NCBI GenBank assembly: GCA_002712005.1
Contig: PASP01000020.1
Span: 1 to 64,000, forward strand
Direction of reading: 5' to 3'
DNA from: Halobacteriovoraceae bacterium
Lineage (GTDB): Bacteria > Bdellovibrionota > Bacteriovoracia > Bacteriovoracales > Bacteriovoracaceae
DNA: 64,000 nt
Shown: in pieces, positions 34,637 to 43,177 of the stretch
Numbering within the stretch: position 1 is the first letter of the stretch
Layout of the letters: each line of letters begins with the position of its first letter
Position numbers and translations under genes: made by a program
Notes under the pieces: model-generated
Seen by the model: only the letters and a program-made list of their open reading frames with translations
What the model was told of the DNA's origin: nothing
Databases searched by the model: none

Positions 34637-34977
34637 TAAACTGAAAAAGACTCACCACAACCACAGGTATTACTTGCATTGGGGTTAGAAAAGACGAATC
34701 CCTTCCCGTTTAGTCCATCTTTAAAGTCAAGAATTACATCTTTCAGGTAGATAGATGATTTAAGGTCTATATAAACTTGAAAATCACCATAGTCTTGAAC
34801 ATTATCTTTTTCTTTTTTCTGATCAAAATCTATTTTATAAGATAGCCCAGAGCAGCCACCGCCAACAACACCGAGACGAAGACCCATTCCTGGTCCTTTA
34901 TCTTCAGAAGCAAATATCTGTTTAACTTGCTCAATGGCCTTATCTGTTAGCTCTACAACTTGTTTATTTTCACTCAT
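34636..34977 (-). CDS. erpA: A-type iron-sulfur cluster carrier (IscA/ErpA)
   Basis: A 113-residue HesB-like protein with the three conserved cysteines: one in GVVGGGCSGLSYKIDF and the pair in NTCGCGESFSV. It carries Fe-S clusters to apoproteins. The ATG at 34977 is chosen because AGAGG lies eight bases before it; a GTG nine bases upstream is unlikely. ErpA versus IscA cannot be settled from sequence alone. Confidence 0.9.
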   Translation of the reverse strand: MSENKQVVELTDKAIEQVKQIFASEDKGPGMGLRLGVVGGGCSGLSYKIDFDQKKEKDNVQDYGDFQVYIDLKSSIYLKDVILDFKDGLNGKGFVFSNPNASNTCGCGESFSV

Positions 34978-35107
34978 TTTTGGCACCTCTTATATAAATA
35001 GGTCTTTTTTACACGTATTTATAACATATTCATTATACTGGCAAATTTATCCGATTCTGACAGATTTTTGCTCTACATTCACAATTTAATTTATAATTGT
35101 AGTAATT

Positions 35108-35980
35108 ATGGCAATTTACTTAAGAATAACAGAAGAAAATAAAAATCAGCACATCAGAATTGGTGCTCGCCCTATATTTATAGGCCGCTCCAGTAAATGT
35201 CACATCACCTTAAAGGACAATATGGTCAGCGGAAAGCATTTGGCCATTAAGATCAATGGTGATGGTCACGTGGTTATTAAAGATCTCGATACCACTAATG
35301 GTACCTACTTAAATGGAAATAAAATTGATGAAAGTCTTCTGTACTTAGATGACTTTATCCAAGTTGGTCGAATTAAAATGTCTCTTGTACCTAAAGAGAT
35401 GACCTCTCAAGAGCTTAAAATCCATCAAAGAGATTTTGAAAGAACAAATGTCACTTTTGTTAATTTAGGCAACCAAGTTACATCAAATGATGATTTCGAA
35501 AGCGATAGCGGGCTCAATAAGCAAAGAACTCTATTGGCAAAAATTAGAGAAAAAAATAAACAAAATAAAAATAATGATGCTCAGTCAGCTCAAGAAAGTC
35601 CGGCCACTCAATGCACAGAGAAGGCTGCCTCTCCTAGCATAGTTTTTGACAAGGATTCACCAGAAGGCACTCCAAAACCCTCCAAACCCCAAGCGAAAAA
35701 GAAAGAATCACAAGTTAAACAACCAGCAGTGCCTCCTCCATCCATTGAGACTGATGAGGATCTCCATGAAGACCTACCCGCTGCAAACCTATCTGACGAA
35801 CCGGAAGTGGATGCTCCAGATCTCTCTACGTTAAATGACGTTGTCGATGATTCTGAAATTGAATCCCATGATCAAGACGAAGAAGATGAGGAAGAAGAAT
35901 ACGAATACGAGTATGAATACGAGGACGAAGACGAGTCTCCAGGACTTGTATCAAAACTTAAGGGTCTTTTTAAGCGTTAA
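35108..35980 (+). CDS. FHA-domain protein with acidic linker
   Basis: A 290-residue protein. Residues 1-95 are a forkhead-associated domain (FIGRSSKCHITLKDNMVSGKH, DLDTTNGTYLNGNKID), which binds phosphothreonine. A long disordered Pro/Ser/Lys linker follows, then an acidic stretch with repeated EYEYEYEDEDE, and finally a short amphipathic basic end (GLVSKLKGLFKR) that could touch membrane. No kinase gene is nearby. The stop shares four bases with the convergent adenosyltransferase. Confidence 0.85.
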   Translation: MAIYLRITEENKNQHIRIGARPIFIGRSSKCHITLKDNMVSGKHLAIKINGDGHVVIKDLDTTNGTYLNGNKIDESLLYLDDFIQVGRIKMSLVPKEMTSQELKIHQRDFERTNVTFVNLGNQVTSNDDFESDSGLNKQRTLLAKIREKNKQNKNNDAQSAQESPATQCTEKAASPSIVFDKDSPEGTPKPSKPQAKKKESQVKQPAVPPPSIETDEDLHEDLPAANLSDEPEVDAPDLSTLNDVVDDSEIESHDQDEEDEEEEYEYEYEYEDEDESPGLVSKLKGLFKR

Positions 35981-36564
35981 CTTTTTTGTGGGATCCACAT
36001 AATTTCATCTCTTCCCTCTTTCACATTGATATAGCGAGATAAAACAAAGAAATAATCGCTTAGACGATTTAAAAACTCTGCTGCATTCTGTGGAATTTCA
36101 ACTTCACCTTCTCTATCAGCAAAGCTCACAAGCTTCCTCTCAACCCTTCTACAGACCGTTCTACAAATATGTAATGAGGCTGATGCTTGAGAGCCACCAG
36201 GGAGAACAAAGGATTTAAGCTTAGGGCATTCTGCGTCGAGCAGATCCATCTGCTCTTCTAATTTATCAATAGAAGATATTTTAATTTGGGGAAGCTTAAA
36301 CTCTCCTCTTTGAGCAGGCTCGCAAGCGAGGTTGCTTCCCAAATCAAAAAGAAGAGATTGAATTTCTTTTAGATGATCAAGTTCAGCTTCATATCTTCCA
36401 AGTAGGTCTATATGAGAAGCACTCACCCCTATGTGTGAGTTAAGCTCATCAACATCTCCATAGAGATCTATGCGGTGGTCAGACTTATTCACTCTTTGAC
36501 CACCTACAAGACTTGTCTGTCCCTTATCTCCACTTTTTGTATAGACCTTAGACTTATTTGCCAT
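35977..36564 (-). CDS. Cob(I)alamin adenosyltransferase, PduO type
   Basis: A 195-residue enzyme that adds the 5'-deoxyadenosyl group from ATP to cob(I)alamin. Signatures: VYTKSGDKGQTSLVGGQRV (ATP site), DLYGDVDELNSHIGV, and the C-terminal RRVERKLVSFADREGEVEIP with AAEFLNRLSDYFFVLSRYIN. Encoded eight bases after the fused mutase, which needs adenosylcobalamin, so the pair forms one functional unit. Confidence 0.94.
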   Translation of the reverse strand: MANKSKVYTKSGDKGQTSLVGGQRVNKSDHRIDLYGDVDELNSHIGVSASHIDLLGRYEAELDHLKEIQSLLFDLGSNLACEPAQRGEFKLPQIKISSIDKLEEQMDLLDAECPKLKSFVLPGGSQASASLHICRTVCRRVERKLVSFADREGEVEIPQNAAEFLNRLSDYFFVLSRYINVKEGRDEIMWIPQKS

Positions 36565-36572
36565 TATTGCTC

Positions 36573-39500
36573 CTACATATTCCTTCTATATCGTCCACCG
36601 ACTTCAAAAAGAGCATGAGTTATCTCTCCCAAGGAGCAGTAATTAACTGTAGAGAGAAGTTCTTCAAATACGTTCCCATTATCAATTACAGTTTGAATAA
36701 GTTTATCCAAGGCTTCTTGTGACTGATCTTTATTGCGCTCTTTAAAATTATTGAGTCGATTAATCTGCTCCATTTTCTCTTCATTTGAACAACGAGAAAT
36801 TTCAATTTCCATACCCATTTGTTCTTCAATATTAGGAGCAAGATAAGTATTCACACCAATTATAGGAAGCTCTCCGTTATCTTTTAATGTTTCATAATGG
36901 AGAGACTCTTCTTGAATTTTTCCTCTTTGATACATACTCTCCATAGCACCCATGACCCCACCTTTATCAGAAATTCTTTCGAACTCACAAAGGATGGCCT
37001 CTTCAACGATGTCTGATAATTCCTCAACCAAGTATGATCCTTGTAGAGGGTTATCTGTTTTATTCATACCAAACTCACGATTAATAATCATTTGAATGGC
37101 CATCGCCCTACGAACAGACTCTTCAGTAGGGGTTGTAATCGCTTCATCGTAGGCATTAGTATGTAAGGAGTTACAGTTATCACTTAGAGCGATAAAGGCT
37201 TGAAGCGTAGTTCTGATATCATTGAAATCAATTTCTTGAGCATGGAGTGAACGTCCAGAGGTTTGGATATGATACTTAAACTTCTGAGACTTTTCATTCG
37301 CTTGATACTTATCTCTCATCGTTACAGCCCAGATCTTTCTTGCAACACGACCAATCACTGTGTATTCAGGATCAAGTCCATTACTAAAGAAGTAACTTAA
37401 GTTAGAGGCGAACTCATCAATCTTCATACCGCGACTTAAGTAGTACTCTACAAAAGTAAATCCATTGGCCAGAGTAAAGGCTGTCTGAGTAATAGGATTC
37501 GCTCCAGCTTCTGCAATGTGATAGCCCGATATTGAAACCGAGTAGTAATTCTTAATCGCATTTCTACAAAAATATTCTTGAATATCACCCATCAATTTCA
37601 AACTGAACTCAAGTGAGAAAATACAAGTATTTTGAGCTTGGTCTTCTTTTAGGATATCAGCCTGAACTGTCCCCCTAACCTGCTTCATAATTTCGATTCT
37701 CTTCTCTTCATTCCAAAAGTCATCCCCATTAAGCTTTTGTTTAATGGCCGTATTCATAAATAGGGCCAAAATAATAGGAGCAGGACCATTAATGGTCATG
37801 GAAACAGAAGTTGAAGGAGCGGTAAGATCAAATCCACTATAGAGATCCATCATGTCATCTAAAGTAGCAATAGAAACTCCGGCTTCTCCAATTTTACCAA
37901 AGATATCTGGTCTTTCATCTGGATCTTCTCCATAGAGAGTTACCGAATCAAACGCCGTAGAGAGTCGCTTTGCAGGATCATCTTTAGAAAGGTAGTGAAA
38001 ACGCTTATTGGTTCTCTTAGGTCCACCTTCACCAGCAAACATTCTCTTAGGCTCTTCATCTGCCCTTTTGAAAGGAAAAATCCCTGCCCCAAATGGGAAG
38101 AATCCTGGAGCATTACATCTCCTTTGGTATTCATAGACACCAGCATAGGTATCAATTTTAGGAAGAGCTACTTTAGAAATTCTGTTATGAGAAAGAGAGG
38201 TATAATTCGTCTTGGCCTTTATTTCTTTGCCACGAACCACATAACTGAAATCATCGTTATGATACTCTTTTCTCAAAGTCTTAAATTGTTCTATTTCTTT
38301 AAGAATATTTTCACCAATATCTTTCTTAACTTCTTCAAATTTTTCTTTAAGATCTTGGTTCTCAGGTAGAAGTCCACATGCCTTCTCTAAAGACTCTAAG
38401 TCCTTTAGTTTTTCCTTCACCCTTTCCGTTTCATCATTATAATTTCTAAGAGTTCCTGCAATTTCTCTTAAGTATAAAACTCTTTCAGGGGCGATGATTG
38501 ATTCTTTTACCTCAGGATTTCTACGAGCAGGTATTTCTCCAATACTTTCCATTTTAAAATCAAAAGTTTTGGCCAACTCTAAAAAGAGTGCATTAACTCC
38601 AGGGTCATTAAACTTTGAAGCCATCGTTCCAAAAACAGGTAGCTCATCATCTTCTGGTGAACCAGGATGTCCCGCAAACAATTCATGATTACGACGATAC
38701 TGCTTTCTAATGTCTCTAAAGGCATCCTCAGAGCGTGGTTTTTCAAATTTATTTAAAACGATAAAGTCAGCAGACTCTAACATTTCTATTTTCTCTAACT
38801 GTGTTGCGGCACCATATTCAGGAGTCATCACATAGATACATTTATCTGCTACTTTTGTAATTTCATCTGAAGCCTGGCCAATACCGGAGGTCTCGACAAG
38901 AATAAGTGAGAAGTCCTGACCTTTTAAATAGCTTACAACATCTTTTATCTGTGGACTTAATTCCGTTTTCGAATCTCTTGTAGCAAGTGAGCGCACGAAG
39001 AATTGATCATAAGTGGAGCTACCAAGACGAATTCTATCTCCGAGTAAAGCCCCTTGAGTTTTCTTCTTTGTTGGATCAACAGAGATAAGTGCAATCTTTT
39101 GTTCAGGATAATAACGATGAAAGCGTAGTAAGAGTTCATCAATTAAAGAAGATTTACCAGCTCCACCAGTTCCTGTAATACCTAGAACGGGAACATTTCC
39201 TTGTCCTAAATCAAAAGGTGCGCTCCCACTATCTTCAATAGCACTGATAACTTTAGAAATTTCTGTAAATGAGTTTTTCTTACCTTTTAAAGTATCAAAA
39301 GAAACTTTTTCGGTTGTATCGTGCTGGGCTTTTGAGATCATGTCATCAATGATTCCAACAAGTCCTAACTTCATCCCGTCTTCAGGGGAATAGATCTTAT
39401 TAATTCCTTTTGAGTGAAGCTCTTTAATCTCAGAAGGAGTGATTACACCACCTCCACCTCCGAAAATACGAACATCACTAGCTCCTGCTTTATCTAGTAG

Positions 39501-39728
39501 CTCACGGATATAGGTAAAGTACTCCATGTGTCCACCTTGATAGGAAGAGAGCGCCACGGCGTGAGCATCTTCTTGTAAGCAAGCATCGACAACTTCCTGA
39601 GCAGAACGATTATGTCCTAAGTGAATAACCTCCACCCCTTTTGACTGAAGAAGCCTTCTCATAATATTAATTGAAACATCATGCCCATCAAAAAGACTGG
39701 CGGCCGTTACAAATCTTAACCTTTTCAT
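36573..39728 (-). CDS. icmF: Fused isobutyryl-CoA mutase (IcmF)
   Basis: A 1051-residue adenosylcobalamin enzyme. Order: B12-binding domain (SLFDGHDVSINIMRRLL, ALSSYQGGHMEYF), a MeaB-like GTPase chaperone (GITGTGGAGKSS, lysine about residue 192; FIVLNKFEKPRSEDA), then the mutase barrel. GIFPFKRADEEPKRMFAGEG and GPKRTNKRFHYLS match IcmF rather than methylmalonyl-CoA mutase. It interconverts isobutyryl- and butyryl-CoA, or related branched acyl-CoAs. The substrate choice cannot be fixed by eye. Confidence 0.94.
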   Translation of the reverse strand: MKRLRFVTAASLFDGHDVSINIMRRLLQSKGVEVIHLGHNRSAQEVVDACLQEDAHAVALSSYQGGHMEYFTYIRELLDKAGASDVRIFGGGGGVITPSEIKELHSKGINKIYSPEDGMKLGLVGIIDDMISKAQHDTTEKVSFDTLKGKKNSFTEISKVISAIEDSGSAPFDLGQGNVPVLGITGTGGAGKSSLIDELLLRFHRYYPEQKIALISVDPTKKKTQGALLGDRIRLGSSTYDQFFVRSLATRDSKTELSPQIKDVVSYLKGQDFSLILVETSGIGQASDEITKVADKCIYVMTPEYGAATQLEKIEMLESADFIVLNKFEKPRSEDAFRDIRKQYRRNHELFAGHPGSPEDDELPVFGTMASKFNDPGVNALFLELAKTFDFKMESIGEIPARRNPEVKESIIAPERVLYLREIAGTLRNYNDETERVKEKLKDLESLEKACGLLPENQDLKEKFEEVKKDIGENILKEIEQFKTLRKEYHNDDFSYVVRGKEIKAKTNYTSLSHNRISKVALPKIDTYAGVYEYQRRCNAPGFFPFGAGIFPFKRADEEPKRMFAGEGGPKRTNKRFHYLSKDDPAKRLSTAFDSVTLYGEDPDERPDIFGKIGEAGVSIATLDDMMDLYSGFDLTAPSTSVSMTINGPAPIILALFMNTAIKQKLNGDDFWNEEKRIEIMKQVRGTVQADILKEDQAQNTCIFSLEFSLKLMGDIQEYFCRNAIKNYYSVSISGYHIAEAGANPITQTAFTLANGFTFVEYYLSRGMKIDEFASNLSYFFSNGLDPEYTVIGRVARKIWAVTMRDKYQANEKSQKFKYHIQTSGRSLHAQEIDFNDIRTTLQAFIALSDNCNSLHTNAYDEAITTPTEESVRRAMAIQMIINREFGMNKTDNPLQGSYLVEELSDIVEEAILCEFERISDKGGVMGAMESMYQRGKIQEESLHYETLKDNGELPIIGVNTYLAPNIEEQMGMEIEISRCSNEEKMEQINRLNNFKERNKDQSQEALDKLIQTVIDNGNVFEELLSTVNYCSLGEITHALFEVGGRYRRNM

Positions 39729-39942
39729 GCGGATCCTCTCTTTGCCTTGAAATAAGCTTATTCAAGCTGGCTTAGTGATAACCTCGGCCATACTTGCCCT
39801 CGACAAGCCTATTTACAACAAAATCTATTTTATCAACCATTTACAGTTCGGGTAATATAGCCTAAAAAGAAAACTCAAGCAAAATTGCAACAATGCATGT
39901 ATAATAGTCCTTAAATTTGGATTTTGTTTTTGGTTATTAAAG

Positions 39943-40434
39943 ATGACAAATCAAGCTAGTGATATGAATGAAATTGACGAAAGAGAAGTTCTTGTTGAGA
40001 ACCCCTTTCATACAGCAAGACTAAAGCCTAAGAGAAAGGGTAAGAAACCCCCTAAGCTTATTGCTGTTGTGCACCAGAGCGGTTGTACAGGATGTGAAGT
40101 TTGTATTGCCGGCTGTCCGGTTGACTCTATTGAGCTTGTACCAGGACCCGATGCATCAAACCCTGGATTTCGCCAAATGGTTGAAATCGATATTGCACGT
40201 TGTATTGGTTGTCAGAATTGTTCTCAAGACTGTCCTTGGGAAACGATTACCATGTATGAGCATAATGATTCATTTATTGCTTGGGGTAACGAGACTCTAA
40301 AATCAGAACTCTACGTAAGCCAAGGCGCTCTTGCCGATGTTCTTGAAAGAGAGAATCTTTCTTTAGAAGCTCCTGCTGAAACTGATGAAGCTGATGAAGC
40401 TGATAATACTGAAGAAGCTGATCAACAGAACTAG
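39943..40434 (+). CDS. Two-cluster ferredoxin-like protein
   Basis: A 163-residue cytoplasmic protein with two [4Fe-4S] motifs: SGCTGCEVCIAGCPVDSIEL and ARCIGCQNCSQDCPWETI. The N-terminus is basic (ARLKPKRKGKKPPK) and the C-terminus is an acidic repeat (TDEADEADNTEEADQQ). It probably donates electrons to a partner not encoded here. The ribosome site is weak. Confidence 0.88.
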   Translation: MTNQASDMNEIDEREVLVENPFHTARLKPKRKGKKPPKLIAVVHQSGCTGCEVCIAGCPVDSIELVPGPDASNPGFRQMVEIDIARCIGCQNCSQDCPWETITMYEHNDSFIAWGNETLKSELYVSQGALADVLERENLSLEAPAETDEADEADNTEEADQQN

Positions 40435-40453
40435 GCATTACTCTTCCCAAAAT

Positions 40454-41185
40454 TTAAACCCTTTTCCGCTTCATTATAAAGACACTAGAAGTGATAAGGA
40501 TTATGGCGAGACTTATCCACTGTGAAGTGGCTAGACCTGAATACAACCCTCTAATTTCATCACCCCTCAAAAACTCGTTTCCAAATCTTAGAAATGAATA
40601 ACCTATCAAATAAAGATAGATGGCCTTAACCTTCATTTTTCTCTTCAGGAGATTTCTTGAAAAAAAATAGAGAATGAATAGGCCAGAGGCTTCAATTAAC
40701 TGAACAGGATATCGCTCATGTCCATGAAAACTAACGGCAATTAAAGAGTCTGTTTCACTGCCGTAGCAACATCCTGCTAAGAAACATCCTATCCGTCCAA
40801 TCCCATGTCCCATAGTTACTCCTGGAACCAAAAGGCCGAGATCAGAGTAACTTAATTTTTTATTAAATCTAAAATAAAGAAGGGCGAAGGCCAAAACGAA
40901 TACGAATCCACCATAAAAAACAAATCCACCGCCTAACCAGAAGTTTACTTCTTTTGCATAATAGAAAACCTGATCAGGCGTTGAAAAGATTAAGAAGAAG
41001 ACCTTTGCCCCGATCCATCCAACAATAAATGAAAGCAGAGTAAAGATTTTCAAAGACTTTAATTCGTGATTATAGTCCAGCCACCAAGTTACACATAAAT
41101 TATAGGCCATTCCCCAGCCGACTCCCATGAGCAAGGGATAGCTATAAACTGGAGAATCTCCAATATGAAAGAGTACTGGCCACAT
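40454..41185 (-). CDS. lgt: Prolipoprotein diacylglyceryl transferase-like protein
   Basis: A 243-residue membrane protein with about seven helices and the Lgt signature in the form GHGIGRIGCFLAGCCYG, HERYPVQLIEASG, and C-terminal YSFLRFGNEFLRGDE. Lgt transfers diacylglyceryl from phosphatidylglycerol to the lipobox cysteine. The CFLAGCCYG version differs from enteric NFINGELYG and is found in a separate branch, so this may be a second copy. Last gene of the five-gene operon. Confidence 0.85.
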   Translation of the reverse strand: MWPVLFHIGDSPVYSYPLLMGVGWGMAYNLCVTWWLDYNHELKSLKIFTLLSFIVGWIGAKVFFLIFSTPDQVFYYAKEVNFWLGGGFVFYGGFVFVLAFALLYFRFNKKLSYSDLGLLVPGVTMGHGIGRIGCFLAGCCYGSETDSLIAVSFHGHERYPVQLIEASGLFILYFFSRNLLKRKMKVKAIYLYLIGYSFLRFGNEFLRGDEIRGLYSGLATSQWISLAIILITSSVFIMKRKRV

Positions 41186-41189
41186 CCTA

Positions 41190-41657
41190 TTACCCTTTAC
41201 TTCTTTCTTTTAAAGTAAAGAAGGTCAAACCCATGATTCCAATAAAGAGATAAAGGTCAGCTATACTAAAGCTAAAGTTCTTTGTAATAGCGAGATAGTC
41301 GAGAGTGTGTCCATGGAGGTTTCGATCTAACCAACTTGAAAAGAGCGCTGTTAGAATTAAGGTTAAGCACCAACCCTTATGTGGTGCCCTATTTCTCCAT
41401 TTAACAATCCACCAAATGGCAGGAAAGCATAACAATAGATTTAAATATTCAGATATCTCATTAGACCAAGAACTACTCAATCCTAAGTCGATTCCAAATA
41501 TAAAAAAGGGATTCGCTAAGCGAGTTAGATAAACCTCAGAAAATAAAACGGAAAAACCGCCCAAAGTTGGTATCAAACTCTGTGCGGTTCCTTTTATTAA
41601 CTGATCAGCAATTACAGTAAAAGAGAGGACTAAGGAGTATTTCCAAATATTATTCAT
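41190..41657 (-). CDS. lspA: Divergent signal peptidase II (LspA-like)
   Basis: A 155-residue, four-helix membrane protein. It keeps the start motif ADQLIKG, an Asn in RLANPFFIFG, and both catalytic aspartates: SSWLDRNLHGHTLDYL and FSFSIADLYLFIG. The asparagines usually before each (GNxxDR, FNxAD) are serine here. It cleaves prolipoprotein leaders or a special subset of them. Two bases after the regulator and four before lgt. Confidence 0.78.
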   Translation of the reverse strand: MNNIWKYSLVLSFTVIADQLIKGTAQSLIPTLGGFSVLFSEVYLTRLANPFFIFGIDLGLSSSWSNEISEYLNLLLCFPAIWWIVKWRNRAPHKGWCLTLILTALFSSWLDRNLHGHTLDYLAITKNFSFSIADLYLFIGIMGLTFFTLKERSKG

Positions 41658-41659
41658 TT

Positions 41660-43159
41660 CTAATAATAGTCTTTTGGATTAATCTCATACTTCTCAATTT
41701 TTCTCAGGAGTGTTTTCTTGGGGATATTCGCTTTCAAAGCCGTTTGATTTATTTTCCCTTTATTCAATCTTAAGGCCTGTTGAATAAATTCTTTTTCAAA
41801 GAGATCTTTAGCGACTTGAAAGTCCATCTTGATATCGTTCTCACCTGTTACTTGAGCAAAAGTAAATTGATACTGACTCAAATCTTCATCGGTTACATCT
41901 TTATCAAGTACGGATTCACGAATTCCTTTGAAATCAATTCGTGATGTTTCTTCGTCATTAGATGTACTTGTATCTTCGGTCGTTTTCCCAGCTCCACGTT
42001 TTACACTATCTGGAAGAGAACCAGGCTGGATATAATCGGATGACTCAATAATAAAGGCATGTTCAATCACATTTCTCAACTCACGAATATTTCCTGGCCA
42101 GGCATAACCCGTTAGAAGCTTGAGTGACTCTTCATTAACACCTTTGATCTCAAGATTATGTAGACTATTAAAGTAATTCACATAGTAATCAATAAGATGA
42201 GGGATATCAGAGGTTCTTTCTCTTAAGGGCGGAAGATATACAGGAAGAACATTTAAGCGATAGAAAAGGTCTTCTCTAAAAGATCCATCCTTAATCATTT
42301 CTTCGAAAGGCTTATGTGACGCTGCAATCACTCGCACATCGACAGAGACATCTCTATTTGACCCAACAGGAGTAAAAACTTTCTCTTGTAAGATTCTTAA
42401 GAGCTTAACTTGCATTGTCGCAGATATATCACCGATCTCATCAAGAAAGATTGTTCCTCCATCTGCATATTGGAATTTACCAATCTTCCTTTCTGTTGCA
42501 CCTGTAAAAGCACCTTTCTCGTGTCCAAAAAGTTCGGATTCAATAAGGTTATCGGGAATTGCCGCTAAGTTAATGGTAACAAAGCGCTCATCTTTTCTTG
42601 GTCCATTATAATGAATTGCCTTGGCCACAAGTTCTTTACCTGTACCTGATTCACCTCGTATCAATACTGGTGTATTAACTTGAGCAAGTTTAGAAATGAC
42701 GTTGAAAACTTTAAGCATTTCATCAGATTCACCCACAAACTTATCTTTATTACCAAGACTTAAGGTTGGTGCAGAAAATTTTGATGTCTCTACAAGACTT
42801 CTTGCTTTTAAAGCTCTTTTAATAAGGGCTACTAAATTCTCTGATGTTATCGGCTTTTCTAAGTAATTGAAGGCACCTAGTTTTACTGCTTTAACAGCAT
42901 CCCCAACATTGGAGTACGCAGTTAAGATAAGAACAATAATGGAAGGGTTAACTTTCTTAATTTGCTCAAGTGCTTCAATACCATCCATTTCCGGCATATT
43001 CACATCCATAACAACAAGATCATAATTCCCTGTTGTTACTTTATTGAGTGCTTCACGACCATTATCTGCGGTTTCAACAAAAAAGTGATGAAACTCTAAA
43101 GACTGCTTTACTGAATCCTGTAAAACTTTGTCATCATCTACTACTAAAACCTTATGCAT
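41660..43159 (-). CDS. Sigma-54-dependent response regulator (NtrC family)
   Basis: A 499-residue regulator: receiver domain with phosphoacceptor D52 (VVMDVNMPEMDG), AAA+ domain with GESGTGKELVA and the sigma-54 contact GAFTGA at 216-221, and a C-terminal Fis-type helix-turn-helix (INQTALKANIPKKTLLRKIE). A linker of about 60 residues rich in Thr, Ser and Asp separates the last two. It should activate sigma-54 promoters on phosphorylation by the kinase encoded just upstream. No sigma-54 promoter is obvious in the window. Confidence 0.95.
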   Translation of the reverse strand: MHKVLVVDDDKVLQDSVKQSLEFHHFFVETADNGREALNKVTTGNYDLVVMDVNMPEMDGIEALEQIKKVNPSIIVLILTAYSNVGDAVKAVKLGAFNYLEKPITSENLVALIKRALKARSLVETSKFSAPTLSLGNKDKFVGESDEMLKVFNVISKLAQVNTPVLIRGESGTGKELVAKAIHYNGPRKDERFVTINLAAIPDNLIESELFGHEKGAFTGATERKIGKFQYADGGTIFLDEIGDISATMQVKLLRILQEKVFTPVGSNRDVSVDVRVIAASHKPFEEMIKDGSFREDLFYRLNVLPVYLPPLRERTSDIPHLIDYYVNYFNSLHNLEIKGVNEESLKLLTGYAWPGNIRELRNVIEHAFIIESSDYIQPGSLPDSVKRGAGKTTEDTSTSNDEETSRIDFKGIRESVLDKDVTDEDLSQYQFTFAQVTGENDIKMDFQVAKDLFEKEFIQQALRLNKGKINQTALKANIPKKTLLRKIEKYEINPKDYY

Positions 43160-43177
43160 TTTTATCTCCAGTGCCTT

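Noticed and set aside
37995-38369. 124-codon plus-strand frame inside icmF
   Set aside because: Antisense shadow of a well-conserved mutase; no independent support.
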